Positions 7,128-15,932 of a DNA stretch of 21,926 bases are shown piece by piece (positions within the stretch are counted from its first letter, which is position 1; every line of letters begins with the position of its first letter). The notes under the pieces are model-generated. The model was given only the letters and a program-made list of their open reading frames with translations, was not told where the DNA came from and made no database searches. The stretch spans positions 1-21,926 of the forward strand of contig NZ_LGUR01000007.1 of the NCBI RefSeq assembly GCF_001270495.1, in the 5' to 3' direction. Origin of the DNA: Streptomyces viridochromogenes (GTDB taxonomy: Bacteria; Actinomycetota; Actinomycetes; Streptomycetales; Streptomycetaceae). The position numbers were made by a program, and so were the translations under genes.

Positions 7128-7324
7128 TGGGTGGGGCTGGGCCTGGTTTCCGGAGGGCCGGGCCGCGCCGAGGCGGAGCACCGCGCGCCGTGCAGGGGCC
7201 GGGCCGGGGAGTCTGCCGGAGGCGTTGGCGAGCGGTCTCCGAGTCGGCCGGCGTCGCGTCCGCGAGCCGCGCCGGACCCCTCCCGCTACCCGGGGATGTT
7301 GTCGAACGGCGCCGTCAGCTGGCG
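7091..7324. repeat. 34-bp direct repeat, copies at 7091-7124 and 7291-7324
   Basis: The two copies begin CGGGGATGTTGTCGA and end GTCAGCTGGCG. They match at 31 of 34 positions (differences at 7106/7306, 7110/7310 and 7113/7313) and lie exactly 200 bp apart. The left copy encodes the C-terminus of the response regulator on the plus strand. The right copy, read on the minus strand, encodes the C-terminus of TamR (RQLTAPFDNIPG). The DNA between (7128-7285) is GC-rich without a gene or a clear terminator; a short GGGCCGGGCC-like motif recurs in it. Confidence 0.85.
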
Positions 7325-7783
7325 CAGCAGGCCCGCCAGCTCACCCCGCTGGGCACGCGACAGCTCCGCGAGGATCGCGCGCTCCTGGTCCAGCAGGCCG
7401 GCCAGCGCCTGGTCGGCGCGGTCGCGGCCCTCGTCCGTGAGGCGGACCAGTACCCCGCGGCGGTCGGTGGGGTCGGGGAGGCGTTCCACCAGGCCCTTCT
7501 TGGCCAGGCGGTCGATGCGGTTCGTCATCGTGCCGGAGGTGACCAGGGTCTGGGTCAGGAGTTGCCCGGGGGAGAGCTGGTACGGCGTTCCCGCGCGCCG
7601 GAGCGCGGTCAGCACGTCGAACTCCCAGGGCTCCAGGCTGTGCTCGGAGAAGGCCAGCCGACGTGCGCGGTCCAGGTGCCGGGCCAGTCTGCTCACCCGG
7701 CTGAGCACCTCGAGTGGTTCCACGTCGAGGTCCGGGCGCTCCCGGCGCCACGCTGCGACCAGCCGATCGACCTCGTCCTCCAT
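7286..7783 (-). CDS. tamR: MarR-family regulator of trans-aconitate methyltransferase (TamR-like)
   Basis: A 165-residue winged-helix repressor. An N-terminal helix (MEDEVDRLVAAWRRERP, with W12) extends the MarR core, as in the UrtR subfamily to which TamR belongs. The recognition region is about 70-98 (LSPGQLLTQTLV...NRIDRLAKKGL) and the wing is DPTDRRGVLVRLT (104-116). I recall that TamR of S. coelicolor is divergent from tam, binds citrate, aconitate and isocitrate, and controls tam and TCA-cycle genes; the arrangement here is the same. No ribosome site precedes the ATG. Instead TACACT (7791-7796, minus strand) ends seven bases before it, so the mRNA may be leaderless. A perfect palindrome lies in the shared control region. 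Ligand specificity is inferred from context. Confidence 0.88.
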   Translation of the reverse strand: MEDEVDRLVAAWRRERPDLDVEPLEVLSRVSRLARHLDRARRLAFSEHSLEPWEFDVLTALRRAGTPYQLSPGQLLTQTLVTSGTMTNRIDRLAKKGLVERLPDPTDRRGVLVRLTDEGRDRADQALAGLLDQERAILAELSRAQRGELAGLLRQLTAPFDNIPG

Positions 7784-7805
7784 GACGATCAGTGTAGTGG
7801 TTGTG

Positions 7806-7850
7806 TCGACGTGAAGTCTCTTGACGTCAAGATATCTGGGAGGGCAGGCT
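7806..7850 (+). promoter_or_regulatory. tam promoter with overlapping TamR operator
   Basis: TCTTGACGTCAAGA (7819-7832) is a perfect 14-bp palindrome of the kind MarR proteins bind. TTGACG within it (7821-7826) is a good -35 box, and CAGGCT (7845-7850) lies 18 bases on as a -10 box, giving a start near 7857 and an AGGAGG ribosome site at 7865-7870. Bound TamR would block this promoter. A degraded second copy, TCGACGTGAAG (7806-7816), matches 9 of 11 bases of the palindrome core, offset by 15 bp toward tamR. Confidence 0.75.
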
Positions 7851-7878
7851 GGAGAGCGACAGTCAGGAGGCTTCCCCC

Positions 7879-8685
7879 ATGACCGCTGCCGCCCCCACCT
7901 GGGACCCCGCCCAGTACCTGCGTCACGCCGGCCACCGCGCCCGCCCCTTCACCGACCTCCTCGCCCGCGTCCCCGACCTCCCCGGCGACCGGCCCCGCAT
8001 CGCCGACCTCGGCTGCGGCCCCGGCAACGTCACCGCCCTGCTCGCCGAACGCTGGCCCGGCGCCCGCATCACCGGCTACGACAACTCCGCCGAGATGCTC
8101 GACAAGGCCCACGTCGAGCACGAAGGACCGACCCCGGGCGGCGGCAGCCTCGACTTCTCCCACGCCGACGTACGGACCTGGACGCCCGGCGAGCCGTACG
8201 ACCTGATCGTCAGCAACGCCACCCTCCAGTGGGTACCGGACCATGTGGAGCGTTTCGGCGCCTGGGTGGAGGGCCTGCGCCCAGGCGGCACCTTCGCCTT
8301 CCAGGTCCCCGGCAACTTCGACGCCCCGAGCCACCGCCTGATGCGCGACCTCGCCCCCCGCTACGGCCTCACCGACACCCTGCGCCACGACGACGCCGTC
8401 CTCGCCCCGCGGGACTACCTGGCCCGCCTGGCCGACCTGGGCTGCACGACGGACGTGTGGGAGACGACGTACGTCCATCTCCTGACCGGCGAGGATCCGG
8501 TGCTGGACTGGGTCAAGGGGACGGGGCTGCGGCCCGTCCTCACCGCCCTCGCCGACGACCCCGAGGCGCGGGATGCCCTTCTCGCCGAGTACCGGGAGGC
8601 CCTGCGCGCGGCCTATCCGCCCGGAGCGCACGGCACCCCCTTCCCGTTCCGCCGGATCTTCGCCGTGGCCCGCAAGGAGGCCTGA
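7879..8685 (+). CDS. tam: Trans-aconitate 2-methyltransferase
   Basis: This SAM-dependent cytoplasmic enzyme methylates trans-aconitate, a spontaneous isomer of cis-aconitate that inhibits aconitase, to its monomethyl ester. The 268-residue protein has motif I IADLGCGPGN (41-50), the acidic residue after strand 2 (GYDNS, D68), and the family motif IVSNATLQWVPDH at about 110-122. Length fits the Tam family. The start has AGGAGG eight bases upstream. It is divergent from tamR and shares its operator, which supports the substrate assignment; without that context it would be called only a class I methyltransferase. Its TGA stop shares one base with the ATG of a degraded downstream reading frame. 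Confidence 0.88.
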   Translation: MTAAAPTWDPAQYLRHAGHRARPFTDLLARVPDLPGDRPRIADLGCGPGNVTALLAERWPGARITGYDNSAEMLDKAHVEHEGPTPGGGSLDFSHADVRTWTPGEPYDLIVSNATLQWVPDHVERFGAWVEGLRPGGTFAFQVPGNFDAPSHRLMRDLAPRYGLTDTLRHDDAVLAPRDYLARLADLGCTTDVWETTYVHLLTGEDPVLDWVKGTGLRPVLTALADDPEARDALLAEYREALRAAYPPGAHGTPFPFRRIFAVARKEA

Positions 8686-8846
8686 TGATCACCGCCGTCG
8701 ACCACGTCCAGCTCGCGGCCCCGCCCGGATCGGAGGAGGCTGCGCCTGCGCCTGTCGTCGGCGGGTTCAGCTCTTGTCCCTGTTTGAGCGCCGCGGCGCC
8801 GGGTCACCCGATCGGTGACCTCGACATCGAGCCTCGTGAGGAGTGA
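8685..8846 (+). pseudogene. Remnant of a glyoxalase/VOC-family gene (N-terminus only)
   Basis: The ATG shares its first base with the tam stop (TGATG). The first 19 codons read MITAVDHVQLAAPPGSEEA, a typical start of a glyoxalase/bleomycin-resistance (VOC) protein, where xxxDHVxL supplies a metal ligand. The remaining 34 codons (rich in A, P, G and C) do not resemble the fold, and the frame stops at 8846 after 53 residues instead of the usual 120-150. The rest of the gene was probably deleted, with the junction near 8745-8755. It was likely co-translated with tam before decay. It could also be a coincidental short frame. Confidence 0.6.
8782..8820 (+). promoter_or_regulatory. Possible stress-sigma promoter and palindrome ahead of csbD-like gene
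   Basis: GTTT (8782-8785), a 15-base spacer and GGGTCA (8801-8806) approximate the SigB-type promoter of Streptomyces, which I recall as GNNT-N14-16-GGGTAY. One -10 position differs. The -10 box is part of a perfect inverted repeat, GGTCACC (8802-8808) and GGTGACC (8814-8820) with a five-base spacer. This could be an operator or a hairpin at the 5' end of the transcript. Confidence 0.4.
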
Positions 8847-8851
8847 GGAAC

Positions 8852-9025
8852 GTGGCGAAGGAAGAGAAGGCCCGCGCCAAGAAGGAACAGGTCAAGGGCA
8901 AGGCCAAGGAAGCCATGGGCCGCATGGCCGGCAACGAGCGGATGACGGCCGAAGGCAAGACCGACCAGATGAAGGGCGACGCGCGCCAGGCCAAGGAGAA
9001 GGGCAAGGACACCTTCAAGCACTGA
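8852..9025 (+). CDS. CsbD-like small stress protein
   Basis: A 57-residue highly charged hydrophilic protein of the CsbD family, named for control by sigma-B in Bacillus; its molecular role is not established. It is almost all lysine, alanine, glutamate and glycine, with the pattern KGKAKEAMGRMAGNERMTAEGK followed by a second half-repeat KGDARQAKEKGKD, typical of the family. GTG at 8852 is the likely start: GAGGAG lies at 8838-8843, eight bases upstream, and the product then begins MAKEEKARAKKEQ. GTG at 8843 is in frame but has poorer spacing. The family's link to general stress fits the possible SigB-like promoter upstream. It converges on the tetR gene. Confidence 0.88.
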   Translation: MAKEEKARAKKEQVKGKAKEAMGRMAGNERMTAEGKTDQMKGDARQAKEKGKDTFKH

Positions 9026-9056
9026 GCGCCGTCAGGCACCCGCGTGCCCCGGGCGC
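9026..9056. terminator. Two-tier hairpin between convergent csbD-like and tetR genes
   Basis: GCGCC (9026-9030) pairs with GGCGC (9052-9056). Inside, GGCAC (9035-9039) pairs with GTGCC (9044-9048) around a four-base loop. The structure fills most of the 39-bp gap between the two stop codons and probably ends transcription in both directions. Confidence 0.5.
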
Positions 9057-9064
9057 CGCGCGGG

Positions 9065-9742
9065 TCAGTTCTTCCGGCGCCCGATCAAGTGCGGCTTCGC
9101 CTCCAGCCCGTCCAGCCCGTGCCACGCCAGATTCACCAGGTGCGCCGCCACCTCCGCCTTCTTCGGGCGGCGGACGTCGAGCCACCACTGGCCGGTCAGG
9201 GCGACCATCCCGACCAGGGCCTGCGCGTACAGCGGGGCCAGCTTGGGGTCGAAGCCGCGGCTCTTGAACTCGCGGCCCAGGATGTCCTCCACCTGGGTCG
9301 CGATGTCCGAGATCAGCGAGGCGAAGGAACCCGTCGACTGGGGGATGGGCGAGTCGCGGACCAGGATGCGGAAGCCGTCCGTGTACTCCTCGATGTAGTC
9401 CAGGAGCGCGAAGGCCGCCTGCTCGCAGAGCTCCCGGGGATGGCCGGCCGTCAGACTGCTCGTGACCATGTCCAGCAGACAGCGCATCTCACGGTCCACT
9501 ACCACCGCGTACAGCCCCTCCTTGCCGCCGAAGTGCTCGTACACCACCGGCTTGGAGACCCCGGCCTTCGCCGCGATCTCCTCCACCGACGTGCCCTCGA
9601 AGCCCTTCGCGGCGAACAGAGTGCGACCGATCTCCAGCAGCTGCTGGCGGCGCTCCGCACCGGTCATCCGGGTACGGCGCGTCCGCCGGGGCTTGTCGTT
9701 GCTGGAGGTACTGCTGGAGTCGGTCGCCACGGCGTCAATCAT
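9065..9742 (-). CDS. TetR-family regulator, probable repressor of the desaturase operon
   Basis: A 225-residue regulator. After a polar, serine- and arginine-rich N-terminal tail (1-26) comes the TetR helix-turn-helix at about 28-75: RRQQLLEIGRTLFAAKGFEG, then TSVEEIAAKAGVSKPVVYEHFGGKEGLY, an excellent family match. The rest is the helical ligand-binding and dimer domain. The ATG at 9742 overlaps the desaturase stop as ATGA, so the two are translated together, desaturase first. In actinobacteria, TetR proteins beside desaturases often sense acyl-CoA and control membrane unsaturation; that role is inferred from position. The end, KPHLIGRRKN, is basic. An ORF extension further upstream runs inside the desaturase gene and is discarded. 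Confidence 0.9.
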   Translation of the reverse strand: MIDAVATDSSSTSSNDKPRRTRRTRMTGAERRQQLLEIGRTLFAAKGFEGTSVEEIAAKAGVSKPVVYEHFGGKEGLYAVVVDREMRCLLDMVTSSLTAGHPRELCEQAAFALLDYIEEYTDGFRILVRDSPIPQSTGSFASLISDIATQVEDILGREFKSRGFDPKLAPLYAQALVGMVALTGQWWLDVRRPKKAEVAAHLVNLAWHGLDGLEAKPHLIGRRKN

Positions 9743-10749
9743 GCCGCCTCGGCGGGCTCCTTCCCGCGCCGGGAACCGCCTTCCCCGGCGTTCCGGCGCG
9801 AATCGATACGCGAGCGTGACGGCCAGCGCACGTCGTACGCCCAGCCGAACATCTCGCACCAGCGGATGATCCGCGCGGAGGAGTCGATCTGCCCGCGCTC
9901 CACACCGTGCCGCGCGGACGTCGGGTCGGCGTGGTGCAGGTTGTGCCAGGACTCGCCGCACGACAGGACGGCCAGCCACCACACGTTGCCCGAGCGGTCA
10001 CGCGACTTGAAGGGGCGCTTGCCGACCGCGTGGCAGATCGAGTTGATCGACCACGTCACGTGATGCAGCAGGGCCACTCGCACGAGCGAGCCCCAGAAGA
10101 AGCCGGTGAACGCGCCCCACCAGGACATCGTCACCAGACCGCCGATCAGCGCCGGCAGGGCCAGCGACAACACCGTCCACCAGATGAACTGGCGGGAGAT
10201 CGCGCGGATCGTCCGGTCCTTGATCAGATCCGGCGCGTACTTTTCCTGGGGCGTCCGCTCCTCGTCGAACATCCATCCGATGTGCGCCCACCACAGGCCC
10301 TTCATCAGCGCCGGGACGGTCTCCCCGTAACGCCACGGAGAGTGCGGGTCACCCTCCGCGTCGGAGAACTTGTGGTGCTTGCGGTGGTCTGCGACCCAGC
10401 GGACCAGCGGACCCTCCACCGCCATCGAGCCCGCCACAGCGAGCGCGATGCGCAGCGGACGCTTCGCCTTGAAGGAACCGTGGGTGAAGTAGCGGTGGTA
10501 GCCGATCGTGACGCCATGGCAGGCGAAGAAGTAGAAGAAGACCAGCAGACCGAGGTCCAGCCAGCTCACACCCCAGCCCCACACCATCGGCACCGCGGCG
10601 CCGAGCGCCAGGAACGGGACGACGATGAAGAGAAGGAGCGCGAACTGCTCGAGCGACCCCTTCTTCTCACCGCCGAGCGTGGCTGGGGGAAGTTGGGTGT
10701 CGTCGTTCGCCTTCGGGGCGTCTTCGATCACATCGGAGCTCGTGGTCAT
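9739..10749 (-). CDS. Membrane acyl-CoA (delta-9 type) fatty acid desaturase
   Basis: A di-iron membrane desaturase that puts a cis double bond into a saturated acyl chain, using O2 and an electron donor, to adjust membrane fluidity. The 336-residue protein carries all three histidine boxes: HRYFTH (85-90), HRKHH (122-126) and HNLHH (269-273, within [19 protein letters not shown]). Hydrophobic segments lie at about 36-75 and 187-230, as in stearoyl-CoA desaturases. Residues 1-33 and the last 20 or so are polar and probably disordered. ATG 10749 is preceded by AGGGGA; the longer open frame upstream is not protein-like. It is coupled to the downstream tetR gene by an ATGA overlap and is divergent from ppc. 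The electron donor gene is not nearby. Confidence 0.93.
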   Translation of the reverse strand: MTTSSDVIEDAPKANDDTQLPPATLGGEKKGSLEQFALLLFIVVPFLALGAAVPMVWGWGVSWLDLGLLVFFYFFACHGVTIGYHRYFTHGSFKAKRPLRIALAVAGSMAVEGPLVRWVADHRKHHKFSDAEGDPHSPWRYGETVPALMKGLWWAHIGWMFDEERTPQEKYAPDLIKDRTIRAISRQFIWWTVLSLALPALIGGLVTMSWWGAFTGFFWGSLVRVALLHHVTWSINSICHAVGKRPFKSRDRSGNVWWLAVLSCGESWHNLHHADPTSARHGVERGQIDSSARIIRWCEMFGWAYDVRWPSRSRIDSRRNAGEGGSRRGKEPAEAA

Positions 10750-11057
10750 GGGCGTCCCCTGTGGGGTTTCGAGGGTTGTGGCAGGTGCCGGGTCGCGGGA
10801 ACCGTTCCCAGGTTCCGTTACATCGGACCCTACGGTTCCGTAACCTACGGCGTCGTAAGTATGGCAGTGCGTCGCCCGGCGGCAAGAGCCCGAGAGTCTG
10901 CGCGTCCGCATGGACACCTATCCTGGGAGTCGGTCGGACAGCGCGGTCCGCTCTGATTTCTTCCCGGAGGTCAGGAGCCGTATGCGGCACCCGCCGCGCG
11001 ACACCTGGGCCCCGGGTTCCCTCCAGACGAGCTTCAACACTGCAAGGAGCCGCACCT
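10750..11057. promoter_or_regulatory. Divergent desaturase/ppc control region with repeat cluster
   Basis: This 308-bp region has no gene. A repeat cluster lies 49-101 bp before the desaturase start: GGAACC (10798-10803) and GGTTCC (10811-10816) form an inverted repeat; GTTCCGT(T/A)AC occurs at 10812-10821 and 10835-10844; CCTACGG at 10829-10835 and 10844-10850; and CCGTA-ACC-TACGG (10838-10850) is palindromic. These are good candidates for the TetR operator. On the ppc side, CGGAC/GTCCG (10935-10939 with 10946-10950) is a small inverted repeat, TATCCT (10919-10924) is a possible -10 box, and AAGGAG (11044-11049) is the ppc ribosome site. Confidence 0.5.
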
Positions 11058-13790
<2,733 letters not shown>

Positions 13791-13805
13791 ACAACCCCGC
13801 ACATG

Positions 13806-13844
13806 ACGGTGCCCCCGTGCTTCGTACGAGCACGGGGGCACCGT
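13806..13844. terminator. Strong perfect-stem terminator after ppc
   Basis: A perfect 16-bp stem (13806-13821 with 13829-13844) with a seven-base loop begins 16 bases after the ppc stop. The downstream TTCATTT is a modest U-rich tail for the rightward transcript. The same structure stands 20 bases beyond the end of the convergent surface-protein gene, so it probably works in both directions. Confidence 0.85.
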
Positions 13845-13864
13845 TCATTTCACGACCCCGGCGA

Positions 13865-14539
13865 TCAGGCCTTACGACGCCGCAACACCAGGTACCCGCC
13901 CGCACCCAGCAGCGCCGCGGCGGCCGCGGACAGCAGGCCCACCGGAGCACCGTTACCGGTCTCGGCGAGGTCCCCCTCGGTGCCGCCCTGCGGCGACGGG
14001 GACGCCGCCGGGGCGCCCTCGGAGGACGTGGACGGGCTTGCGCTCGGGTCGGTCGTGGACTCGTCCGGCGTGCCGGACGGGGACGCCGAGGCGGACGGCG
14101 AGGCCGTGCTGCCGCCACCCGGCTCCTCGTCCTCGCAGTCCGTCCAGAACACCTTGTGCTTCGCGGAGCCGTTCTCGCCCTCGAAGTTCCAGAACAGCTT
14201 GTAGTGCCCGTCGGCCAGCGTCATGTCCGCCGTGCGGCCATGACCCTCGCCGTCCAGGGTGATCGCACCGGACTTCACCGTCTCGCCCTTGACGGCGGCG
14301 GTCGGCGCCCACGCTTCGATGTGCCAGTCGACCTTCTGGACGCTGTCGAAACCGAACGCGTCCAGGTAGAACTCGCACACGTGCGGCTCGTTCTTGCGCA
14401 GCTCCTCGCCAGTGGTGGCGTCGTGGATCTTGACGGTGCCGTTGTCGCCGGGAGCGGTCGCGTGGGCGGCGGCCGGTGCGGAGAAAACAGCGGCCGCGGC
14501 GACGGCGGACAGGGCGCCGACGCGGGTGAGGGTTCGCAT
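13865..14539 (-). CDS. Secreted LAETG sortase-anchored surface protein, function unknown
   Basis: A 224-residue exported protein. Residues 1-28 form a signal peptide (basic MRTLTR, alanine-rich core, likely cut after AHA). The folded part, about 30-135, has two cysteines (C55, C135) that could form a disulfide, and aromatic motifs such as HYKLFWNFEGE. A disordered Ser/Pro/Thr/Gly stalk (about 140-187) follows. The end is a complete sorting signal: LAETG (191-195), hydrophobic helix, and RRRKA. LAxTG is the motif used by class E sortases of Streptomyces. ATG 14539 gives a proper signal peptide; ATG 14554 is in frame upstream, and neither has a strong ribosome site. Its ligand or role cannot be told from the sequence. 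Confidence 0.88.
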   Translation of the reverse strand: MRTLTRVGALSAVAAAAVFSAPAAAHATAPGDNGTVKIHDATTGEELRKNEPHVCEFYLDAFGFDSVQKVDWHIEAWAPTAAVKGETVKSGAITLDGEGHGRTADMTLADGHYKLFWNFEGENGSAKHKVFWTDCEDEEPGGGSTASPSASASPSGTPDESTTDPSASPSTSSEGAPAASPSPQGGTEGDLAETGNGAPVGLLSAAAAALLGAGGYLVLRRRKA

Positions 14540-14593
14540 GAGGCAGTAGTCCATCTTCGTGAAAGGAACGGGAAGATGTGGAGGGGGCGGCTC

Positions 14594-14623
14594 AGCATCC
14601 AGCCCGGACTGACCCCAGGTCAA
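14594..14623 (-). promoter_or_regulatory. Predicted promoter of the LAETG surface-protein gene
   Basis: On the minus strand TTGACC (14618-14623) and GATGCT (14594-14599) are separated by 18 bases, a reasonable SigA-type pair, placing the start about 48 bases before ATG 14539. The -35 box is one arm of a small palindrome, TGACC-CCA-GGTCA (14610-14622). The remainder of 14540-14676 shows nothing else notable. Confidence 0.45.
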
Positions 14624-14676
14624 TCACGAACAGAGAACACTCACATCCTCCACAGACATGGAGAACGGCGAAATCC

Positions 14677-15165
14677 TCAGATCGTCACGAAAGCTGCCGT
14701 GAGCAGCGCGATCCCCGACCCGGCCATCACCCACGCCGCCCGCGTCCGCCGCAACCCACCTGCGACGACGACCGAAGCCAGCAACAGCGCACCGCCCAGC
14801 GGAACCCAGGCGTAGAGAACACCCGCGGGCCCGGACCGTACGACATCGTCACTACCCGGCTTCACCACAACCGTGTACGTCTGCCCCTCACGCACAGCCG
14901 CGTTCTTCTCGATGACAACCGACCCACGCGGCCGCGACCCCGCCGAAATCGGCGCGTACGGACCACTGCACGCATCCGCCCCACACCGCGTCACCTTGAC
15001 CGTGCCGCTCTCCCGGCCCTTCGTGAGGATCACATGCTGAGCACTGCCCCACGACGCCCACACACCCGCGATCAGAATCAGCACCGCGACCAAACCCATC
15101 ACCGCGAACCGCCCGAACCGCAGCGCGGAGAAAGCGCCCTGACTGGAGACAACGGCAGAAGGCAT
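14677..15165 (-). CDS. Membrane protein of unknown function
   Basis: A 162-residue membrane protein that I do not recognise. One helix is near the N-terminus (about 20-40, FAVMGLVAVLILIAGVWASW). An extracytoplasmic loop of about 75 residues carries two closely spaced cysteines (RCGADACSGPY), possibly a disulfide. Two more helices are near the C-terminus (VLYAWVPLGGALLLASVVVAGGL and AAWVMAGSGIALLTAAFVTI), separated by a short RRTR loop. Positive charges at RRTR suggest that loop is cytoplasmic. ATG 15165 has an AAGGA site about nine bases upstream. It lies between pth and the sortase-substrate gene, all leftward, with 65 bp and 137 bp gaps. A role at the cell envelope is plausible but unproven. 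Confidence 0.8.
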   Translation of the reverse strand: MPSAVVSSQGAFSALRFGRFAVMGLVAVLILIAGVWASWGSAQHVILTKGRESGTVKVTRCGADACSGPYAPISAGSRPRGSVVIEKNAAVREGQTYTVVVKPGSDDVVRSGPAGVLYAWVPLGGALLLASVVVAGGLRRTRAAWVMAGSGIALLTAAFVTI

Positions 15166-15193
15166 GGCCGCGATCCTTGGCCATGCCCCTACG

Positions 15194-15225
15194 CCCGGTC
15201 AACCTCGGCCCGGTCAACCGACCGG
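15194..15225. repeat. 15-bp tandem repeat and small palindrome after pth
   Basis: CCCGGTCAACC occurs at 15194-15204 and 15209-15219, a 15-bp period. The second copy runs into the perfect inverted repeat CCGGTC-AACC-GACCGG (15210-15225), five bases beyond the pth stop. It may act as a weak terminator or mRNA 3'-end structure for pth. Confidence 0.5.
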
Positions 15226-15230
15226 ACAAG

Positions 15231-15827
15231 TCACGAGTTGTACGTGCTTTGCGCCCGCTCCAACCCCTCGATCACCAGACACTCCACCGCATCTGCCGCC
15301 CGATCCACGAAGTAGTCCAACTCCTTGCGCTCCGCCGACGAGAAATCCCTCAACACGAAATCCGCCACCGGCATACGCCCCGGAGGCCGCCCGATCCCGA
15401 ACCGCACCCGGTGATACTCCGCACCCATCGCCTTCGTCATCGACTTCAGCCCGTTGTGCCCGTTGTCCCCGCCACCCAACTTCAACCGCAGCACGCCGTA
15501 ATCAATGTCCAACTCGTCATGCACAGCCACGATGTTCCCGAGAGGCACCTTGTAGAAGTCCCGCAGAGCGGTCACCGGACCACCCGAGAGATTCATGTAC
15601 GACATCGGCTTCGCGAGGATCACCCGCCGGTTCAACGGCCCCGGCGGACCGATACGCCCCTCGACCACCTGCGCCTGAGCCTTGCCGGCCCGCTTGAACC
15701 TCCCCCCGATCCGCTCGGCCAGCAGATCCGCCACCATGAACCCGACGTTGTGCCGGTTCCTGGCGTACTCGGGCCCCGGATTACCGAGGCCGGCGATCAG
15801 CCAAGGGGCGCTCGGGTCGGTCGTCAC
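15231..15827 (-). CDS. pth: Peptidyl-tRNA hydrolase
   Basis: Pth cleaves the ester bond of peptidyl-tRNAs released early from ribosomes and recycles the tRNA. The 198-residue cytoplasmic protein has [19 protein letters not shown] at about 13-31, with catalytic H26 and N16, then the conserved [20 protein letters not shown] (catalytic-network Asp) and [15 protein letters not shown] 15827 is chosen because AAGGAG (15834-15839) lies about six bases upstream and the protein then starts just before the first strand; the ATG at 15866 would add 13 residues and lies inside a hairpin. It follows rplY by 102 bp, a pairing conserved in actinobacteria. Confidence 0.96.
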   Translation of the reverse strand: MTTDPSAPWLIAGLGNPGPEYARNRHNVGFMVADLLAERIGGRFKRAGKAQAQVVEGRIGPPGPLNRRVILAKPMSYMNLSGGPVTALRDFYKVPLGNIVAVHDELDIDYGVLRLKLGGGDNGHNGLKSMTKAMGAEYHRVRFGIGRPPGRMPVADFVLRDFSSAERKELDYFVDRAADAVECLVIEGLERAQSTYNS

Positions 15828-15849
15828 GTCCAGTCTCCTTGATACGCGC

Positions 15850-15881
15850 CAGCCGCTGCCCCCCAACGGGAACAGCGGCTG
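15850..15881 (-). terminator. Hairpin between rplY and pth
   Basis: CAGCCGCTG (15850-15858) and CAGCGGCTG (15873-15881) form a perfect 9-bp stem; an inner CCC/GGG pair (15862-15864 with 15868-15870) can shorten the loop. It ends 10 bases upstream of the pth ribosome site. No U-run follows on the minus strand, so partial termination, RNA processing or control of pth translation are all possible. Confidence 0.45.
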
Positions 15882-15893
15882 ACAAACCGATGG

Positions 15894-15932
15894 CAGAGCC
15901 GAGGATCACGCCCCTGCCAGAGCCGAAGATCA
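15894..15932. repeat. 15-bp direct repeat at the 3' end of rplY
   Basis: CAGAGCCGA(A/G)GATCA occurs at 15918-15932 and again at 15894-15908, matching at 14 of 15 positions with a 24-bp offset. The first copy includes the rplY stop codon (TGA, 15930-15932 on the minus strand), so the end of the gene appears to have been copied just downstream. Confidence 0.6.

Noticed and set aside
7821..8684. Long upstream part of the frame that ends in the VOC remnant
   Set aside because: This part is a frame shadow of tam; only codons from 8685 resemble a real protein.
10761..11057. N-terminal extension of ppc, and the short plus-strand frame 10910-11098
   Set aside because: They cross the divergent promoter region; AAGGAG places the ppc start at 11058 and PEPC length is normal from there.
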